Notes: generated by a model from the letters alone, not told the origin. Shown: positions 1-10,887, numbered from the stretch's first letter. The stretch is DNA of 64,000 nucleotides from Fictibacillus macauensis ZFHKF-1 (GCF_000269865.1 NZ_AKKV01000019.1:124001-188000); one strand, 5' to 3'. Numbers and translations: made by a program.

Positions 1-1596
1 GCGTTGGATGCAGCAGTAGCCAAAGGGGTTAATCTAGCGGATTATGATAAGCTCGATCCATATGATCTTGATGGTGATGGCAATACAAACGAACCAGATG
101 GAATCGTGGATCACTTAATGGTCATTCATGCTGGTGTTGGTCAAGAAGCAGGTGGCGGTAAGCTTGGTGACGATGCGATTTGGTCACACCGCTGGACGCT
201 TGGCTCTCCTTATAAAGTAAAAGGTACAGATATGAAAGCATACGATTATACGGTAGAGCCTGAAGACGGTGCTGTTGGGGTATTTGCTCATGAATTTGGC
301 CATGACCTAGGTCTACCAGATGAGTATGATACAAAGTATTCAGGTGATGGTGAGCCGGTTGAATCTTGGTCGATCATGAGTGGCGGTAGCTGGAACGGTG
401 AAATTGCAGGTACAACACCTACAAGCTTCTCTCCGCAAAATAAAGAATACTTCCAAAAGAACCTGGGTGGTAACTGGGCGAACATTAAGGAAGTAAACTT
501 TAAAGATCTGAACTCACTCGGAACGATTGAAACCATCGATCAATCGGTAACCAAGTCAGAGAACCCAGGAATGATTAAAGTCAACTTACCAGACAAAACG
601 GTTACTACGATTACGCCTAAGTTTGGGAAGAAGTTCTATTACAGTGGAAAAGCAGATAATCTTCACAGTACGATGACAACACCTGAAATTGATTTAACAA
701 AAGCAACGAAAGCAACCGTTGATTTCAAAACGCTGTATGAAATTGAAACAGATTTTGACTACCTGAACGTGAAAGTTGTAAAGGCAGATGGAACAGCGGA
801 TACGATTGACGTGTATGGTGATGAGCTTGTAAACGAAGAGGATGGCTCTGATACTACAAACGGAGAATGGGTCGATAAATCTTATGACCTATCCAAATAC
901 AAAGGTCAAAAAGTGAAGCTTCAATTTGAATATGTAACTGACGGTGGAAAAGCACTTAACGGCTTTGCACTTGATAATCTTTCTGTAAAAGTAGATGATC
1001 AAGTCGTTCTTTCTGATGATGCAGAAGGTACACCGAAGCTTACGCTTTCTGGTGCAGAAGTATCTAACGGAACAGCTCAAAAAGAGCATAACTATTACGT
1101 TGAATGGCGTAACTATGCTGGAGCGGACGTTGCGCTAAAAGCGGGACGTGGTCCAGTTTATAATACAGGAATGGTACTTTGGTATGCGGACTCTAGCTTC
1201 AATGATAACTGGGTTGCAGATCACCCAGGCGAAGGATTCCTTGGAGTTGTCGATTCTCATCCGAAAGCAATCGTTGGTAAGTTAAACGGTGTGCCTTCTG
1301 TATTTGATTCTACGCGTTACCAAATTGCAGATGCTGCCTTCTCATTCGATAAAACACCGGCTTGGAAAGTCGACAACCCGACGCGTGGTATGTTCGATTA
1401 TAAGGGTCAAGATGGTGTAACAACGTTTGACGATGGCCGTAGCTATATTGATTACACAGATTATAATGGCAAATTAGACGGCGGTGTCATTGACGATGCA
1501 GGACGTAAAGTTCCAAATCTTGGACTGCAAATTCGCGTTCTAGGTGAGGCGAAAGATAACTCTGCTGGAGCTGTTTGGATTCGCAACAAAAATTAA
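1..1596 (+). CDS. Immune inhibitor A-type M6 metalloprotease, 5' end outside window
   Basis: The reading frame is open from the first base, so the N-terminal signal and propeptide lie upstream. The zinc motif HEFGH (cat-gaa-ttt-ggc-cat, 289-303) followed by GLPDEYD fits the HExxHxxGxxD pattern of peptidase family M6 (InhA/PrtV). An aspartate-rich stretch near the start ([13 protein letters not shown]) is a likely calcium site. The rest is a long beta-rich region ending VWIRNKN, as in InhA proteins. Family members are secreted proteases that degrade host antimicrobial peptides and matrix proteins or scavenge protein. Family assignment is firm; the exact paralogue (InhA1/2/3-like) cannot be decided from the fragment. 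Confidence 0.9.
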   Translation, partial: ALDAAVAKGVNLADYDKLDPYDLDGDGNTNEPDGIVDHLMVIHAGVGQEAGGGKLGDDAIWSHRWTLGSPYKVKGTDMKAYDYTVEPEDGAVGVFAHEFGHDLGLPDEYDTKYSGDGEPVESWSIMSGGSWNGEIAGTTPTSFSPQNKEYFQKNLGGNWANIKEVNFKDLNSLGTIETIDQSVTKSENPGMIKVNLPDKTVTTITPKFGKKFYYSGKADNLHSTMTTPEIDLTKATKATVDFKTLYEIETDFDYLNVKVVKADGTADTIDVYGDELVNEEDGSDTTNGEWVDKSYDLSKYKGQKVKLQFEYVTDGGKALNGFALDNLSVKVDDQVVLSDDAEGTPKLTLSGAEVSNGTAQKEHNYYVEWRNYAGADVALKAGRGPVYNTGMVLWYADSSFNDNWVADHPGEGFLGVVDSHPKAIVGKLNGVPSVFDSTRYQIADAAFSFDKTPAWKVDNPTRGMFDYKGQDGVTTFDDGRSYIDYTDYNGKLDGGVIDDAGRKVPNLGLQIRVLGEAKDNSAGAVWIRNKN

Positions 1597-1602
1597 TGAA
1601 GA

Positions 1603-1642
1603 AGAGGGAGATTCTCGTTAATGGGAATCTCTCTTTTTTTTT
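1603..1642 (+). terminator. Rho-independent terminator of the M6 protease gene
   Basis: Inverted repeat around GAGATTC / GAATCTC separated by a short loop and followed by a run of about ten T, seven bases after the protease stop codon. Confidence 0.85.
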
Positions 1643-1955
1643 GGAAACAAGGTGCTATATCGATAAATTCCACTCTTTTTCATCGGAAAACCTATAAAAT
1701 ACACGTTTTTTAGCGTTGCTAAGTAAAAAATAGAAGAATAAAGTAATAGCTTCGTTTTTCAGGGTGATTTTTAATGCTGTGTTTTTAGTAGAAATCAGAT
1801 ACAATGAAAAGTGGTAAATGTTTAAAGAATGCAAATGTAAAAAGGGTATGCCGAAGAGTAGGACTATGGTATACTTTTTTTCGGTTGAAATGGAACGGAA
1901 TCTTGAAATAATGGCTATGTAATAGCGTCTTATTTACATAGAATTGGAGGAAGAA
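1643..1955. other. Intergenic region without a recognisable gene
   Basis: AT-rich stretch between the protease terminator and the TPR gene. No reading frame with a ribosome binding site was seen. It presumably carries the promoter of the TPR-trxB region; a TATACT-like box near 1870 is a possible -10 but lacks a clear -35. Confidence 0.4.
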
Positions 1956-3566
1956 ATGAAAAAGGAAAAACACGCGGAACGTGATATGCGCATACTTCCT
2001 TTCAGACAGGACGGCGAACGCTTTTTTCAACGCGGAATGAAAGCGTACCGTCAGAAAGAATATCAAAAAGCGATACGTCTCTTTCAGCGTGCAGTTGAAC
2101 TGCAACCAGAAGAGCCTACTTATTATTGTCAATTAGCGTCTACGTTAGCCGAAATCGGTGAATATGATCGCTCTAATGAATATTTAGAACAAGTGATCGA
2201 CGCAATGGGACAAGACATTAGCGAGTGCTATTTCTTTATGGCAAATAATTATGCGCATCTTGGCATGTTTTCGGAAGCAGAAGCCTATGCAGCAATTTAT
2301 ATAAAAAAAGATCCAACCGGTGAATTTGTACCAGATGCAAAAGAATTGTTAGAATTAATTCATTTTGAAGTGGGTTCAGAAGCGCTTTCTGAAGAAGAAG
2401 AGCTCATCTTAACGCACGAGGAAGCTCGGCAGTCCATCGTGCAAGGAAATTTAAAAGAAGCCAAAAAACAGCTTGGCAAATTGATTGAAAAGCATCCCAC
2501 GTTTTGGGCGGCCTATAACAATTTAGCATTAACTCATTTTTATTTAGATGAATACGATGAGGCATTATCCGTGTTGCGCTCGATTTTAGGGAAAAACCCC
2601 GGCAACTTAAATGCATTGTGCAATATTGCGATCATCCTCGATCATATGGGTAAAAAGAGCGAAGCATTACAGATGATGGACGCTTTAAAGAATGTGTATC
2701 CTATTCATCCTGATCATCGTTATAAGCTCGGAACAACCTTTGGCATGTTTCATGAACATGCGTATGCTAATCGTTGGTTATCTTCTATCCAACGCCATTA
2801 TTATGGCAATGATCCTGCCTATTTACACCTATTAGCGGTCTCTTGTTATGCGACGGGTCAAAAAGAGCGCGGTATGAGAGCGTGGCGTAAAATTGAAGAA
2901 ATTGATCCGGGTAAAGAAGTGGCTGCGTACTATTTAAAAAAGGCAGCTAACAACGAATTGGTCGTAACCGGGACAGATTATCAGTATCGAATACCCGTTG
3001 ACGAGGTGCGAGTCTCTCAAGAACAGATGCCTAAAAACACGTTTGCAGCACGCTTTAATCAAGTAGCAAGTGGGTTTCATAAAGGTAAATTAATGCATTT
3101 ATGCATGCTTCGTGGAGATACTACAACAGAAAGCATAACGTTGCTGACTGATTTTTGTTTGCGAAAGGAAGAACACCCTGTTCTCAAACAGCTTGCTGCT
3201 AGTTTGTTGTTAGAAATGAATGCCGCTAAAACAGTGACAATCACGCAAGAAAACGAGCAAGTGACAATGAGTACCATTCCTGACATGATGAAGCATGGCT
3301 TAGCCATTCTTTCTTATTTAAAGGAACACGAAACAGCAATTGACGATGACGTTACGTTTCTTTGGATTGAGTTGATGAGCGGCCAACGATTTGATACGAC
3401 GTGGCTTCGCAATGAGAAGGCGTTAGCGGCAGCGATCGATTATGTATCGAAAAAAAGAAAAAGCGGAACAACACAGGCGAAGATCGCCGAGCGCTACGGA
3501 ATTTCGGTTTCTATGTTGTCTTCGCGTATTCAATTTTTAAAAAGAGGGTTAGAACGCGCAGACTAA
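1956..3566 (+). CDS. TPR-repeat protein with C-terminal helix-turn-helix
   Basis: About 536 residues. ATG 1956 is chosen because GGAGG (1946-1950) lies five bases upstream; a longer TTG start at 1944 would overlap that site. The N-terminal two thirds hold tetratricopeptide repeats (for example FFQRGMKAYRQKEYQKAIRL, then several YDEAL/SEAEAYA-type helices) that mediate protein contacts. The last about 30 residues (QAKIAERYGISVSMLSSRI) look like a helix-turn-helix. A TPR protein upstream of trxB is common in Bacillus. The partner and any DNA target are unknown, so the role is not assigned. Confidence 0.8.
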   Translation: MKKEKHAERDMRILPFRQDGERFFQRGMKAYRQKEYQKAIRLFQRAVELQPEEPTYYCQLASTLAEIGEYDRSNEYLEQVIDAMGQDISECYFFMANNYAHLGMFSEAEAYAAIYIKKDPTGEFVPDAKELLELIHFEVGSEALSEEEELILTHEEARQSIVQGNLKEAKKQLGKLIEKHPTFWAAYNNLALTHFYLDEYDEALSVLRSILGKNPGNLNALCNIAIILDHMGKKSEALQMMDALKNVYPIHPDHRYKLGTTFGMFHEHAYANRWLSSIQRHYYGNDPAYLHLLAVSCYATGQKERGMRAWRKIEEIDPGKEVAAYYLKKAANNELVVTGTDYQYRIPVDEVRVSQEQMPKNTFAARFNQVASGFHKGKLMHLCMLRGDTTTESITLLTDFCLRKEEHPVLKQLAASLLLEMNAAKTVTITQENEQVTMSTIPDMMKHGLAILSYLKEHETAIDDDVTFLWIELMSGQRFDTTWLRNEKALAAAIDYVSKKRKSGTTQAKIAERYGISVSMLSSRIQFLKRGLERAD

Positions 3567-3648
3567 GCAAATTAATGGACGGAAAGCGCTTTATGGAGAT
3601 ATGATAAACGTACAAAAAACGTCTCCATGTAGAAGTTTAAAGGAGTGA

Positions 3649-4599
<951 letters not shown>

Positions 4600-4690
4600 T
4601 GCTGTTTTAACGAAAGTGATACACGTTTGCAATGAAAAGGGAGTATGATGAAAGAAGAATACCCCCCTTTTGATAAAGTTATCTTTTGAG

Positions 4691-4722
4691 GCACGGAGAA
4701 CTTACACTCCGTGCTTTTTTTT
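4691..4722 (+). terminator. Rho-independent terminator after trxB
   Basis: Perfect 8-bp stem GCACGGAG / CTCCGTGC with an 8-base loop and a run of eight T. Confidence 0.93.
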
Positions 4723-4778
4723 ATGAAAAAAAGCTAATCAGTTTATAGAAATTTAAGAATAGCGTGAGGGTCTGTTCG

Positions 4779-4807
4779 TTGTGACAGGTGTTATTTTTTA
4801 GTATACT
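4779..4807 (+). promoter_or_regulatory. Sigma-A-type promoter of the nudix-rapZ-glmR-whiA-crh operon
   Basis: TTGTGA (4779-4784) and TATACT (4802-4807) with a 17-base spacer, about 33 bases upstream of the first start codon and directly after the trxB terminator. Confidence 0.75.
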
Positions 4808-4840
4808 AAAGGTAATGTAACGGTTAATGAGGTGAACTCT

Positions 4841-5299
4841 GTGCAAAGAGTAACGAATTGTGTATTAGTACATGACAATGAAATTCTTCTCTTACAAAAG
4901 CCAAGAAGAGGCTGGTTTGTCGCTCCTGGCGGTAAAATGGAGTCAGAGGAGTCGATTCGCGATTCTGTGATTCGAGAATATCGTGAGGAGACGGGGATTT
5001 ATTTGAAAAATCCTCAATTGAAAGGCGTATTTAACTTTATTATTAAAGAACAAGATAAAATCATTTCAGAGTGGATGATGTTTACATTTTTAGCTACTGA
5101 ATTTGAAGGTGAAGCCCTAACAGAGTCCGAGGAAGGCGTACTTTCTTGGAAACCGGCATCCGATATTCGAAACTTGCCAATGGCACCAGGAGATCATCAT
5201 ATTATTGATTATATGGTACATGGGTCAGGAATGATTTTTGGTACGTTTACGTACACACCAGATTTTGAATTGTTATCTTATCGGTTAGATCCAGCGTAA
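4841..5299 (+). CDS. yvcI: NUDIX hydrolase, YvcI-like
   Basis: 152 residues from GTG 4841, preceded by AGGTG with six bases spacing; a GTG at 4832 overlaps that ribosome site and is less likely. The NUDIX box is seen as GGKMESEESIRDSVIREYREETG (residues about 30-52), with the metal-binding REEtG core. NUDIX proteins hydrolyse nucleoside diphosphates linked to another moiety; the substrate is not evident. It is first in the conserved cluster with rapZ, glmR, whiA and crh, where B. subtilis carries yvcI. Confidence 0.88.
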   Translation: MQRVTNCVLVHDNEILLLQKPRRGWFVAPGGKMESEESIRDSVIREYREETGIYLKNPQLKGVFNFIIKEQDKIISEWMMFTFLATEFEGEALTESEEGVLSWKPASDIRNLPMAPGDHHIIDYMVHGSGMIFGTFTYTPDFELLSYRLDPA

Positions 5300-5346
5300 C
5301 GCTTTAATTAGCATAGAATGAGTGAAACGATAAGGGAGGGAGCAGT

Positions 5347-6222
5347 ATGAATAAACAAGATGTACAAATGGTAATTATTACGGGGATGTCAGGCGCAGGA
5401 AAAACGGTGGCCATGCAAAGCTTTGAAGACCTTGGTTTTTTCTGTGTCGATAATCTGCCTCCCGCCTTGTTGCCAAAATTTGTTGAGTTGATGGCAGAAT
5501 CTCACGGCAAGCTTAATAAAGTAGCACTCGTGATGGATTTAAGAGGACGTGAATTTTTTGATCAGCTGTTTAACGTGCTTGATCAGCTGTCGGTTCACTC
5601 TCACATTCAACCGCAAATTATGTATTTAGAAAGCAAAGATGCAGCCCTTGTTCGTCGCTACAAAGAAACGAGAAGATCTCACCCGCTTGCAAAAAGTGGC
5701 AATCCGCTCTCAGGTATTGAGCAAGAACGGGAGATGCTCCAAGAATTAAAAGGACGGGCGCAACTCGTTATTGATACGACCGACCTTAAACCGATTCAGC
5801 TTCGTGAAAAAATTATCGAAGGATTTTCTTCCGAGTCAAAACATCCGTTTACAGTAAATGTGATGTCATTTGGCTTTAAATATGGCATGCCAATTGATGC
5901 GGATTTAGTATTTGATGTGCGTTTTTTACCGAATCCTCATTATATTGATCATATGAGACCACGGACGGGATTAGAGCCTGATATTTCTGAGTATGTATTA
6001 CGCTGGCCAGAAACGAAAACGTTTTTAGAAAAGCTGATTGATCTTCTTAACTTTATGATTCCACAATATAAGCGAGAAGGGAAAAGTCAGTTGATTATCG
6101 GCATTGGCTGTACAGGGGGTAAACACCGCTCTGTAGCGCTCACAGAATATATAAAAAATGCACTTTCTAAAGAATTTGTGACGTTAAGCAGCCACCGGGA
6201 TATGGGAAAGGATAAGTCATAA
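5347..6222 (+). CDS. rapZ: RNase adapter / nucleotide-binding protein RapZ (YvcJ)
   Basis: 291 residues. The Walker A motif GMSGAGKT lies at about residues 13-20 and the conserved [10 protein letters not shown] near the C-terminus. YvcJ of B. subtilis binds and hydrolyses nucleotides and affects competence; E. coli RapZ regulates GlmS through sRNA decay. The ribosome site GGGAGGG precedes ATG 5347. The stop codon abuts the glmR start directly, indicating translational coupling. Confidence 0.96.
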   Translation: MNKQDVQMVIITGMSGAGKTVAMQSFEDLGFFCVDNLPPALLPKFVELMAESHGKLNKVALVMDLRGREFFDQLFNVLDQLSVHSHIQPQIMYLESKDAALVRRYKETRRSHPLAKSGNPLSGIEQEREMLQELKGRAQLVIDTTDLKPIQLREKIIEGFSSESKHPFTVNVMSFGFKYGMPIDADLVFDVRFLPNPHYIDHMRPRTGLEPDISEYVLRWPETKTFLEKLIDLLNFMIPQYKREGKSQLIIGIGCTGGKHRSVALTEYIKNALSKEFVTLSSHRDMGKDKS

Positions 6223-7197
6223 ATGAGTTTAATACCAAAAATAGTCGTTCTTGGCGGCGGCACAGGGCTATCCGTTTTGTTACGTGGCTTAAAAGCGTTT
6301 GCGGTTGATATTACTGCAATCGTAACCGTTGCGGATGATGGTGGAAGCTCTGGTCGCCTTCGTCAAGCATATGACATGCCCCCACCTGGCGATGTTCGAA
6401 ATGTTCTAGCAGCGCTCTCTGAAGTTGAGCCGCTCGTAGAACAACTTTTTCAACATCGCTTTACAATTGGAGAGGGAATCACCGGGCATTCAATGGGCAA
6501 CTTGCTGTTAGCAGCCATGCATGATATTACCGGTGATTTCGTCATGGGTATTCAAGAGTTAAGTAAAGTGTTAAATGTGCGTGGAAAAGTACTACCAGCA
6601 GCCAATAAAAGCGTGGTGCTTCATGCGGAGTTTGAGGACGGCTCTGTAGTTACAGGAGAATCAAAAATTCCACTTCATGATAAGAAAATTAAGAAAGTGT
6701 TTCTTACACCCACTCATATTGAGCCGCTTCAAGCAAGCATTCATGCCATTGAAGAAGCGGATCTTATTGTTGTTGGGCCAGGTAGCTTGTATACGAGCAT
6801 TATTCCCAATTTACTTGTAACCGGTATTAAAGAAGCGCTTTATGCTTCCTCTGCTCCAAAGGTGTATGTGTGCAATGCGATGACACAGCTTGGGGAAACG
6901 AATCATTATACGGCGAGCGATCATGTGCAAGCGCTCATTGATCATGCTGGGCAAGGCATTATTGATACGGTCATTGTGAATAATGAACCGATTTCAGAGG
7001 AGTCAATCGCGCTCTATAAGGAAGAAGGAGCCGAACCTGTTGTTTGCGACTTAGAGCGCTTAAATGGGTTAGGCTATGAAGTAATCAGTGAAAATATTAT
7101 TCATTATGGCACGCTCATTCGCCATAATGCAAAAAGAGTTTCAGAGTTGCTTATTTCTTGTTGTTTAAAAGGAAAAGCACCCTTGAAAGACGAATAA
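6223..7197 (+). CDS. glmR: Gluconeogenesis factor GlmR/YvcK
   Basis: 324 residues, CofD-like fold. The N-terminal VVLGGGTGLSVLLRGLK and the VADDGGSSGRLR segment are diagnostic. YvcK/GlmR is needed for growth on gluconeogenic carbon sources, binds UDP-GlcNAc and stimulates GlmS to feed cell-wall precursor synthesis. ATG 6223 follows the rapZ stop with no gap, so its translation is probably coupled. Confidence 0.96.
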   Translation: MSLIPKIVVLGGGTGLSVLLRGLKAFAVDITAIVTVADDGGSSGRLRQAYDMPPPGDVRNVLAALSEVEPLVEQLFQHRFTIGEGITGHSMGNLLLAAMHDITGDFVMGIQELSKVLNVRGKVLPAANKSVVLHAEFEDGSVVTGESKIPLHDKKIKKVFLTPTHIEPLQASIHAIEEADLIVVGPGSLYTSIIPNLLVTGIKEALYASSAPKVYVCNAMTQLGETNHYTASDHVQALIDHAGQGIIDTVIVNNEPISEESIALYKEEGAEPVVCDLERLNGLGYEVISENIIHYGTLIRHNAKRVSELLISCCLKGKAPLKDE

Positions 7198-7253
7198 AGA
7201 ACCATTGAACTCACATGTCCCTCATGATGACACCCAATGGAAGGAGGGATCAC

Positions 7254-8198
7254 ATGTCATTTGCAGCTGAAACAAAAAACGAGTTAACAAAACTTGAAAT
7301 GAAAGATTGCTGTGCGAAGTCAGAGCTTGCGGCACTCATACGGATGAATGGCTCAATTACCTTTTCGAATCGGCAGCTCGTGTTAAACATTCCAACCGAA
7401 AATGCGGCGATTGCGCGCAGAATCTATACGCTTATAAAACGCGTGTATTCTTTTGATGTTGAGTTGCTCGTGCGTAAGAAAATGCGTTTAAAGAAAAACA
7501 ACGTATACATCGTCCGCTTAACAGAAGAGGCGCGCACGTTACTTGAAGATTTAGCGATTATGGAGGAAGGCTTTACCTTTAACCGTAGTATAGCTGCTGA
7601 AATTCAAAAGAAATCGTGTTGTCGCCGAGCGTATATGCGCGGAGCTTTTCTAGCAGGTGGTTCCATTAATCATCCAGAAACGAGTTATCATCTTGAGATT
7701 TTTTCCATGTATGAAGAGCATACCGTGGCATTGCTAGAGCTCATGAATACGTTTGATCTAAAGGCGAAAATGCTCGAACGCAAAAAAGGCTATATTATTT
7801 ATTTAAAAGATGGCGAAAAAATCTCCGAGTTTTTAACACTCATCGGTGCACATAGTGCCATGATGTATTTTGAAGATGTGCGCATCTTAAAAGATATGAG
7901 AAACTCTGTGAATCGACTGGTGAACTGTGAAACCGCCAATTTAAATAAAACAGTAGGTGCAGCGATGCGTCAGGTAGAGAATATTAAGTTCATTGAAAGT
8001 GAAGTGGGCCTAGAAATTCTGCCAGATAAACTTCGTGAAATTGCGGAGTTACGAGTTGCCCATCAAGAGATTACGCTTAAGGAACTTGGCGAAATGGTTT
8101 CATCAGGTCCGGTAAGTAAATCAGGCGTGAATCACCGTCTCCGGAAAATTGATGAAATTGCTACTAAAATTCGTGAAAGTTCTTCAACATCTCTGTAA
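7254..8198 (+). CDS. whiA: DNA-binding protein WhiA
   Basis: 314 residues from ATG 7254, preceded by AAGGAGG with six bases spacing; upstream in-frame ATGs lack this. The N-terminal LAGLIDADG-like domain starts [14 protein letters not shown]. The C-terminal helix-turn-helix contains [23 protein letters not shown]. Family length and C-terminus match WhiA, which in Bacillus affects chromosome segregation and cell division and in actinomycetes controls sporulation. Confidence 0.96.
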   Translation: MSFAAETKNELTKLEMKDCCAKSELAALIRMNGSITFSNRQLVLNIPTENAAIARRIYTLIKRVYSFDVELLVRKKMRLKKNNVYIVRLTEEARTLLEDLAIMEEGFTFNRSIAAEIQKKSCCRRAYMRGAFLAGGSINHPETSYHLEIFSMYEEHTVALLELMNTFDLKAKMLERKKGYIIYLKDGEKISEFLTLIGAHSAMMYFEDVRILKDMRNSVNRLVNCETANLNKTVGAAMRQVENIKFIESEVGLEILPDKLREIAELRVAHQEITLKELGEMVSSGPVSKSGVNHRLRKIDEIATKIRESSSTSL

Positions 8199-8232
8199 AG
8201 AATAGAAGAAGAGAAAGGGAGGCAGAGAGTAG

Positions 8233-8490
8233 ATGATTGAAAAGAAGGTAACGGTATTGCTGAAAACGGGTCTTCAAGCACGTCCTGCTGCTTTATTTGT
8301 GCAAGAAGCAAACCGTTATAGTTCCACTGTATTTGTAGAAAAAGATGGAAAGAAAGCGAATGCGAAAAGCATTATGGGTATTATGAGCTTAGCTATTCGT
8401 TCTGGTGCGGATCTAACGATTTCCGTAGACGGCCATGACGAAGCAGAAGCCATGAAAGCATTAGAAGCATTCATAACCGAACAAGAATAA
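8233..8490 (+). CDS. crh: HPr-like catabolite repression protein Crh
   Basis: 85 residues, HPr fold. Position 15 is Gln (TGLQARP), not the phosphocarrier His of PtsH, while Ser46 (AKSIMGIMSL) is kept. This is the signature of Crh: it cannot take part in PTS transfer but can be phosphorylated at Ser46 by HPr kinase and act as CcpA corepressor. In B. subtilis Crh also binds methylglyoxal synthase and GlmR (YvcK), consistent with glmR lying in the same operon. A terminator follows. Confidence 0.96.
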   Translation: MIEKKVTVLLKTGLQARPAALFVQEANRYSSTVFVEKDGKKANAKSIMGIMSLAIRSGADLTISVDGHDEAEAMKALEAFITEQE

Positions 8491-8492
8491 GA

Positions 8493-8540
8493 AAAGCCAT
8501 CTCCATGTCTGTTAAAAAAGGAGATGGCTTATCTTTTTTT
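8493..8540 (+). terminator. Rho-independent terminator after crh
   Basis: Stem AAGCCATCTCC / GGAGATGGCTT followed by ATCTTTTTTT. Its 3' arm overlaps the end of the small minus-strand gene at 8529. Confidence 0.9.
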
Positions 8541-8618
8541 CGTCGTTGCAAATAAACCTAATAGGACCAGCAAAATGGTAATTACTCCAATCCCGGCTAA
8601 CACGTCATATAGAGACAA
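8529..8618 (-). CDS. Small single-pass membrane protein, 29 residues
   Basis: Too short for usual gene calling. On the minus strand TTG (8618-8616) is preceded by GGAGGGAG with about seven bases spacing. It encodes MSLYDVLAGIGVITILLVLL... ending GLFATTKKR, that is one hydrophobic helix and a positively charged C-terminus, then TAA. It lies downstream of clpP on the same strand, after the clpP terminator. The function is unknown. The strong ribosome site and clean membrane helix make it a believable microprotein; expression is not shown. Confidence 0.55.
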   Translation of the reverse strand: MSLYDVLAGIGVITILLVLLGLFATTKKR

Positions 8619-8636
8619 TTATCTCCCTCCTACTTT

Positions 8637-8675
8637 AATAAAAGAGGCCGCCCCCCGATAGGAGGCGGTCTCTTT
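8637..8675 (-). terminator. Rho-independent terminator of clpP
   Basis: On the minus strand: stem AAGAGACCGCC / GGCGGCCTCTT, then TTTATTAA, directly after the clpP stop at 8687. Confidence 0.9.
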
Positions 8676-8686
8676 ATACTTATTTC

Positions 8687-9280
8687 TTATTTAGTTTCTT
8701 CTACAGAAGTCATGACGCGGTCAACAAGACCGTATTTCACAGCATCTGCTGCAAGCATAAAGTTATCACGATCTGTGTCGCGCTCGATTACTTCAAGTGG
8801 TTGACCAGTATTCTCAGCAAGAATTTTATTAAGCTGTTCACGCATTTGAATAATACGACGCGCATGGATTTCGATATCCGCTGCTTGCCCTTGTGTACCA
8901 CCAAGCGGTTGGTGAATCATTACTTCTGCATTAGGAAGCGCATAGCGTTTTCCTTTTTCACCAGCTGACAGTAAGAACGCACCCATAGATGCTGCCATAC
9001 CGATGCAGATTGTCGATACGTTTGGCTTAATGAAGTTCATCGTATCATAAATAGCCATTCCAGCTGTGATCGATCCACCTGGGCTGTTTATGTACAGGGA
9101 AATGTCTTTATCAGGATCTTCAGCAGCCAAGAAAAGAAGCTGAGCCACGATGGAGTTAGCTACGTTATCATCAATTGCACTTCCGAGCAAGATGATGCGG
9201 TCTTTCAAGAGGCGAGAGTAAATATCATAGGCACGTTCACCACGGTTTGTTTGTTCAATAACTGTAGGTATTAAATTCAT
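8687..9280 (-). CDS. clpP: ATP-dependent Clp protease proteolytic subunit
   Basis: 197 residues, standard length. The catalytic triad is visible: Ser98 in [11 protein letters not shown], His123 in MIHQPLGG and Asp172 in DTDRDNF. ClpP forms a double-heptamer chamber that degrades unfolded and regulatory proteins with ClpC, ClpX or ClpE. The ribosome site AAAGGAGGAG precedes the start. Upstream sits a CtsR operator overlapping the -35 box, so it should be heat- and stress-induced. Confidence 0.98.
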   Translation of the reverse strand: MNLIPTVIEQTNRGERAYDIYSRLLKDRIILLGSAIDDNVANSIVAQLLFLAAEDPDKDISLYINSPGGSITAGMAIYDTMNFIKPNVSTICIGMAASMGAFLLSAGEKGKRYALPNAEVMIHQPLGGTQGQAADIEIHARRIIQMREQLNKILAENTGQPLEVIERDTDRDNFMLAADAVKYGLVDRVMTSVEETK

Positions 9281-9325
9281 AGTAGTACTCCTCCTTTAAA
9301 GGTCTGTTTTTCATGTGTTACTGTC

Positions 9326-9354
9326 ATCATACAAAAAAGGTCAAAAAAGGTCAA
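9326..9354 (-). promoter_or_regulatory. Sigma-A-type promoter of clpP
   Basis: Read on the minus strand: TTGACC (9354-9349), a 17-base spacer and TATGAT (9331-9326), about 45 bases upstream of the clpP start. Confidence 0.85.
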
Positions 9355-9355
9355 A
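9339..9355 (+). promoter_or_regulatory. CtsR operator of clpP
   Basis: GGTCAAA-AAA-GGTCAAA is a perfect match to the CtsR heptad direct repeat (RGTCAAANANRGTCAAA). It covers the -35 box of the clpP promoter, so bound CtsR would block RNA polymerase. Confidence 0.93.
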
Positions 9356-9491
9356 CAAAAAGCACCTTTGCTCATAATTCTATGTAGCAAGGGGTGATTC
9401 CTTCTTTCCAATGTATGTTTATGCTATCAACATCATTCCCGTTTACACAGCGTTTAAACGTGTGTGCGCTGTAAAAAAGAATCATCCCTCA

Positions 9492-9704
9492 TTATGTATG
9501 TTTAACGTTGTTATACGCCTCTTCTAAATTTCGAATGCGTCGTACAATCTCACCATTTTTATTTAAATGATCATTGATCAACGTCCCAACAATCGAGCGA
9601 TAATATGCATTCATCGCATGCGCTTTCGAAAACACATCCTTATTGCGCTCAATATATTGTTGAAAATTCTCTTCAAAAAAAGCAACCGAAAACTGCTCAG
9701 CCAT
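9492..9704 (-). CDS. Hypothetical 70-residue protein
   Basis: The start at 9704 is preceded by AAAAGGAGG with seven bases spacing, which supports translation. The product (MAEQFSVAFFEENFQQYIER...) is hydrophilic, mostly alpha-helical and charged, and ends EEAYNNVKHT. It has no signal peptide or membrane helix. I do not recognise a family. A longer frame reaching 9872 has no ribosome site and low-quality sequence, so it was rejected as the start. Confidence 0.65.
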   Translation of the reverse strand: MAEQFSVAFFEENFQQYIERNKDVFSKAHAMNAYYRSIVGTLINDHLNKNGEIVRRIRNLEEAYNNVKHT

Positions 9705-9984
9705 CCTTGTTCCTCCTTTTCTTGCACTCCTTCTATAGTAACAGATATAGCTCTTCTGTTCTAGGGAAGGGGGTGTAAAGTGCGGGTTAATGTGTCGGCT
9801 GTTTTTATTGGGGAAATGTATAGTAAGAAATATACAGATGCGGTACAAATGTATAACTAAAAAGAAACGCAAAAGGGAGAATTGGCATACTTTTAAAAAG
9901 TAATTTAGCGCTATCGTCGTATATCAAAAGATTCCTTTATTTTGTAAACTGTTAGAAAGGGAAATTATGGAGGTGCTACGAAGC

Positions 9985-10887
9985 GTGCGCATAAAAAAAA
10001 GAGTGCCATTCGTAACAAGTATAGCGATTGTAAGCTTACTATTAGGAGGTTGTGGTATGACTGAAAAAAAGAAAGAAGACAGTGAATCATCTTATTATAC
10101 ACCTGTACAAGATTATGATGGTAAAGCGGTGGAATTACCGAATGGAACAGAGATGTCAGAGTTTGCGAAAACTCATCGTAAAGAAGTGAGTGATGCGGCC
10201 CTTCGCTATTTTAATAAAAAATATAAGATTAAAAATGCAAAAATAACGAATTTAGTAGGTGCAGAAGATGCGGTTGTCGCTCATATTAGCTCGGATCAGT
10301 TACCAACCTTTTATACATCGGTCATTGTTTTTGTGAAAAATGGTGTGGTTAATCACGTTAATGAATTGGAAGGAAATGTGGAGAGTGCCATTATGTCAGG
10401 CATTTATGTAAAAGCCTATGAAAAAGAATTTCAGAATTTAGAAAACTTTTGCAAGAAAATGACCGAGAAGTACCCTGTAGTAGGGATGCGCGAAGATGCG
10501 ATACAGCGCGTTTTTGATTCGGGGGTTGTGCGACCATTTTTTCGGGTTAATATTCTCAAAATTGATGCACCCGCTACATATGATTCATTTATGAAGAATC
10601 CTCTTATGACAAGTGGGGAATTAAGGATTGAGATTGAGGAAGAGTTAAAAGCAAATGATCCTCAAATAGCGCTGACCTTTTTTATGAAAAAAAAACATAG
10701 TCCACCTGATGAAAAACTAGGTCAGCAAATTATTCAAGATTTTAAACAGAATAAATATTACCCCCCAGGGAGATATGCTGTTCTCCTTAGTAGTAACGAA
10801 ATATTAAAAGATAAAGGTGACGGAAAAAGTTATAAAGGAACACAATTAGGTATTGATGAAATTCAAGTTGATATCAAGGGGAGGTGA
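9985..10887 (+). CDS. DUF1672-like lipoprotein, copy 1 (candidate immunity protein)
   Basis: About 300 residues. GTG 9985 follows GGAGGTG (9969-9975) by nine bases; ATG 9967 is an alternative. It has a lipoprotein signal peptide with lipobox LLGGC, so it is probably anchored outside the membrane. The mature part begins YYTPVQDYDGKAVELPNG and carries NLVGAEDAVVAHISSDQLPTFYTSVIVFVKNG, resembling staphylococcal DUF1672 lipoproteins (recognised by eye). It overlaps the lipase gene by four bases (GTGA), so the two are co-translated. The pairing suggests an immunity role, which is inference. Confidence 0.75.
   Translation: MRIKKRVPFVTSIAIVSLLLGGCGMTEKKKEDSESSYYTPVQDYDGKAVELPNGTEMSEFAKTHRKEVSDAALRYFNKKYKIKNAKITNLVGAEDAVVAHISSDQLPTFYTSVIVFVKNGVVNHVNELEGNVESAIMSGIYVKAYEKEFQNLENFCKKMTEKYPVVGMREDAIQRVFDSGVVRPFFRVNILKIDAPATYDSFMKNPLMTSGELRIEIEEELKANDPQIALTFFMKKKHSPPDEKLGQQIIQDFKQNKYYPPGRYAVLLSSNEILKDKGDGKSYKGTQLGIDEIQVDIKGR

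Noticed and set aside
9705-9872. N-terminal extension of the 70-residue gene at 9492-9704
   Set aside because: Low-complexity sequence, and the internal start at 9704 has an excellent ribosome site.
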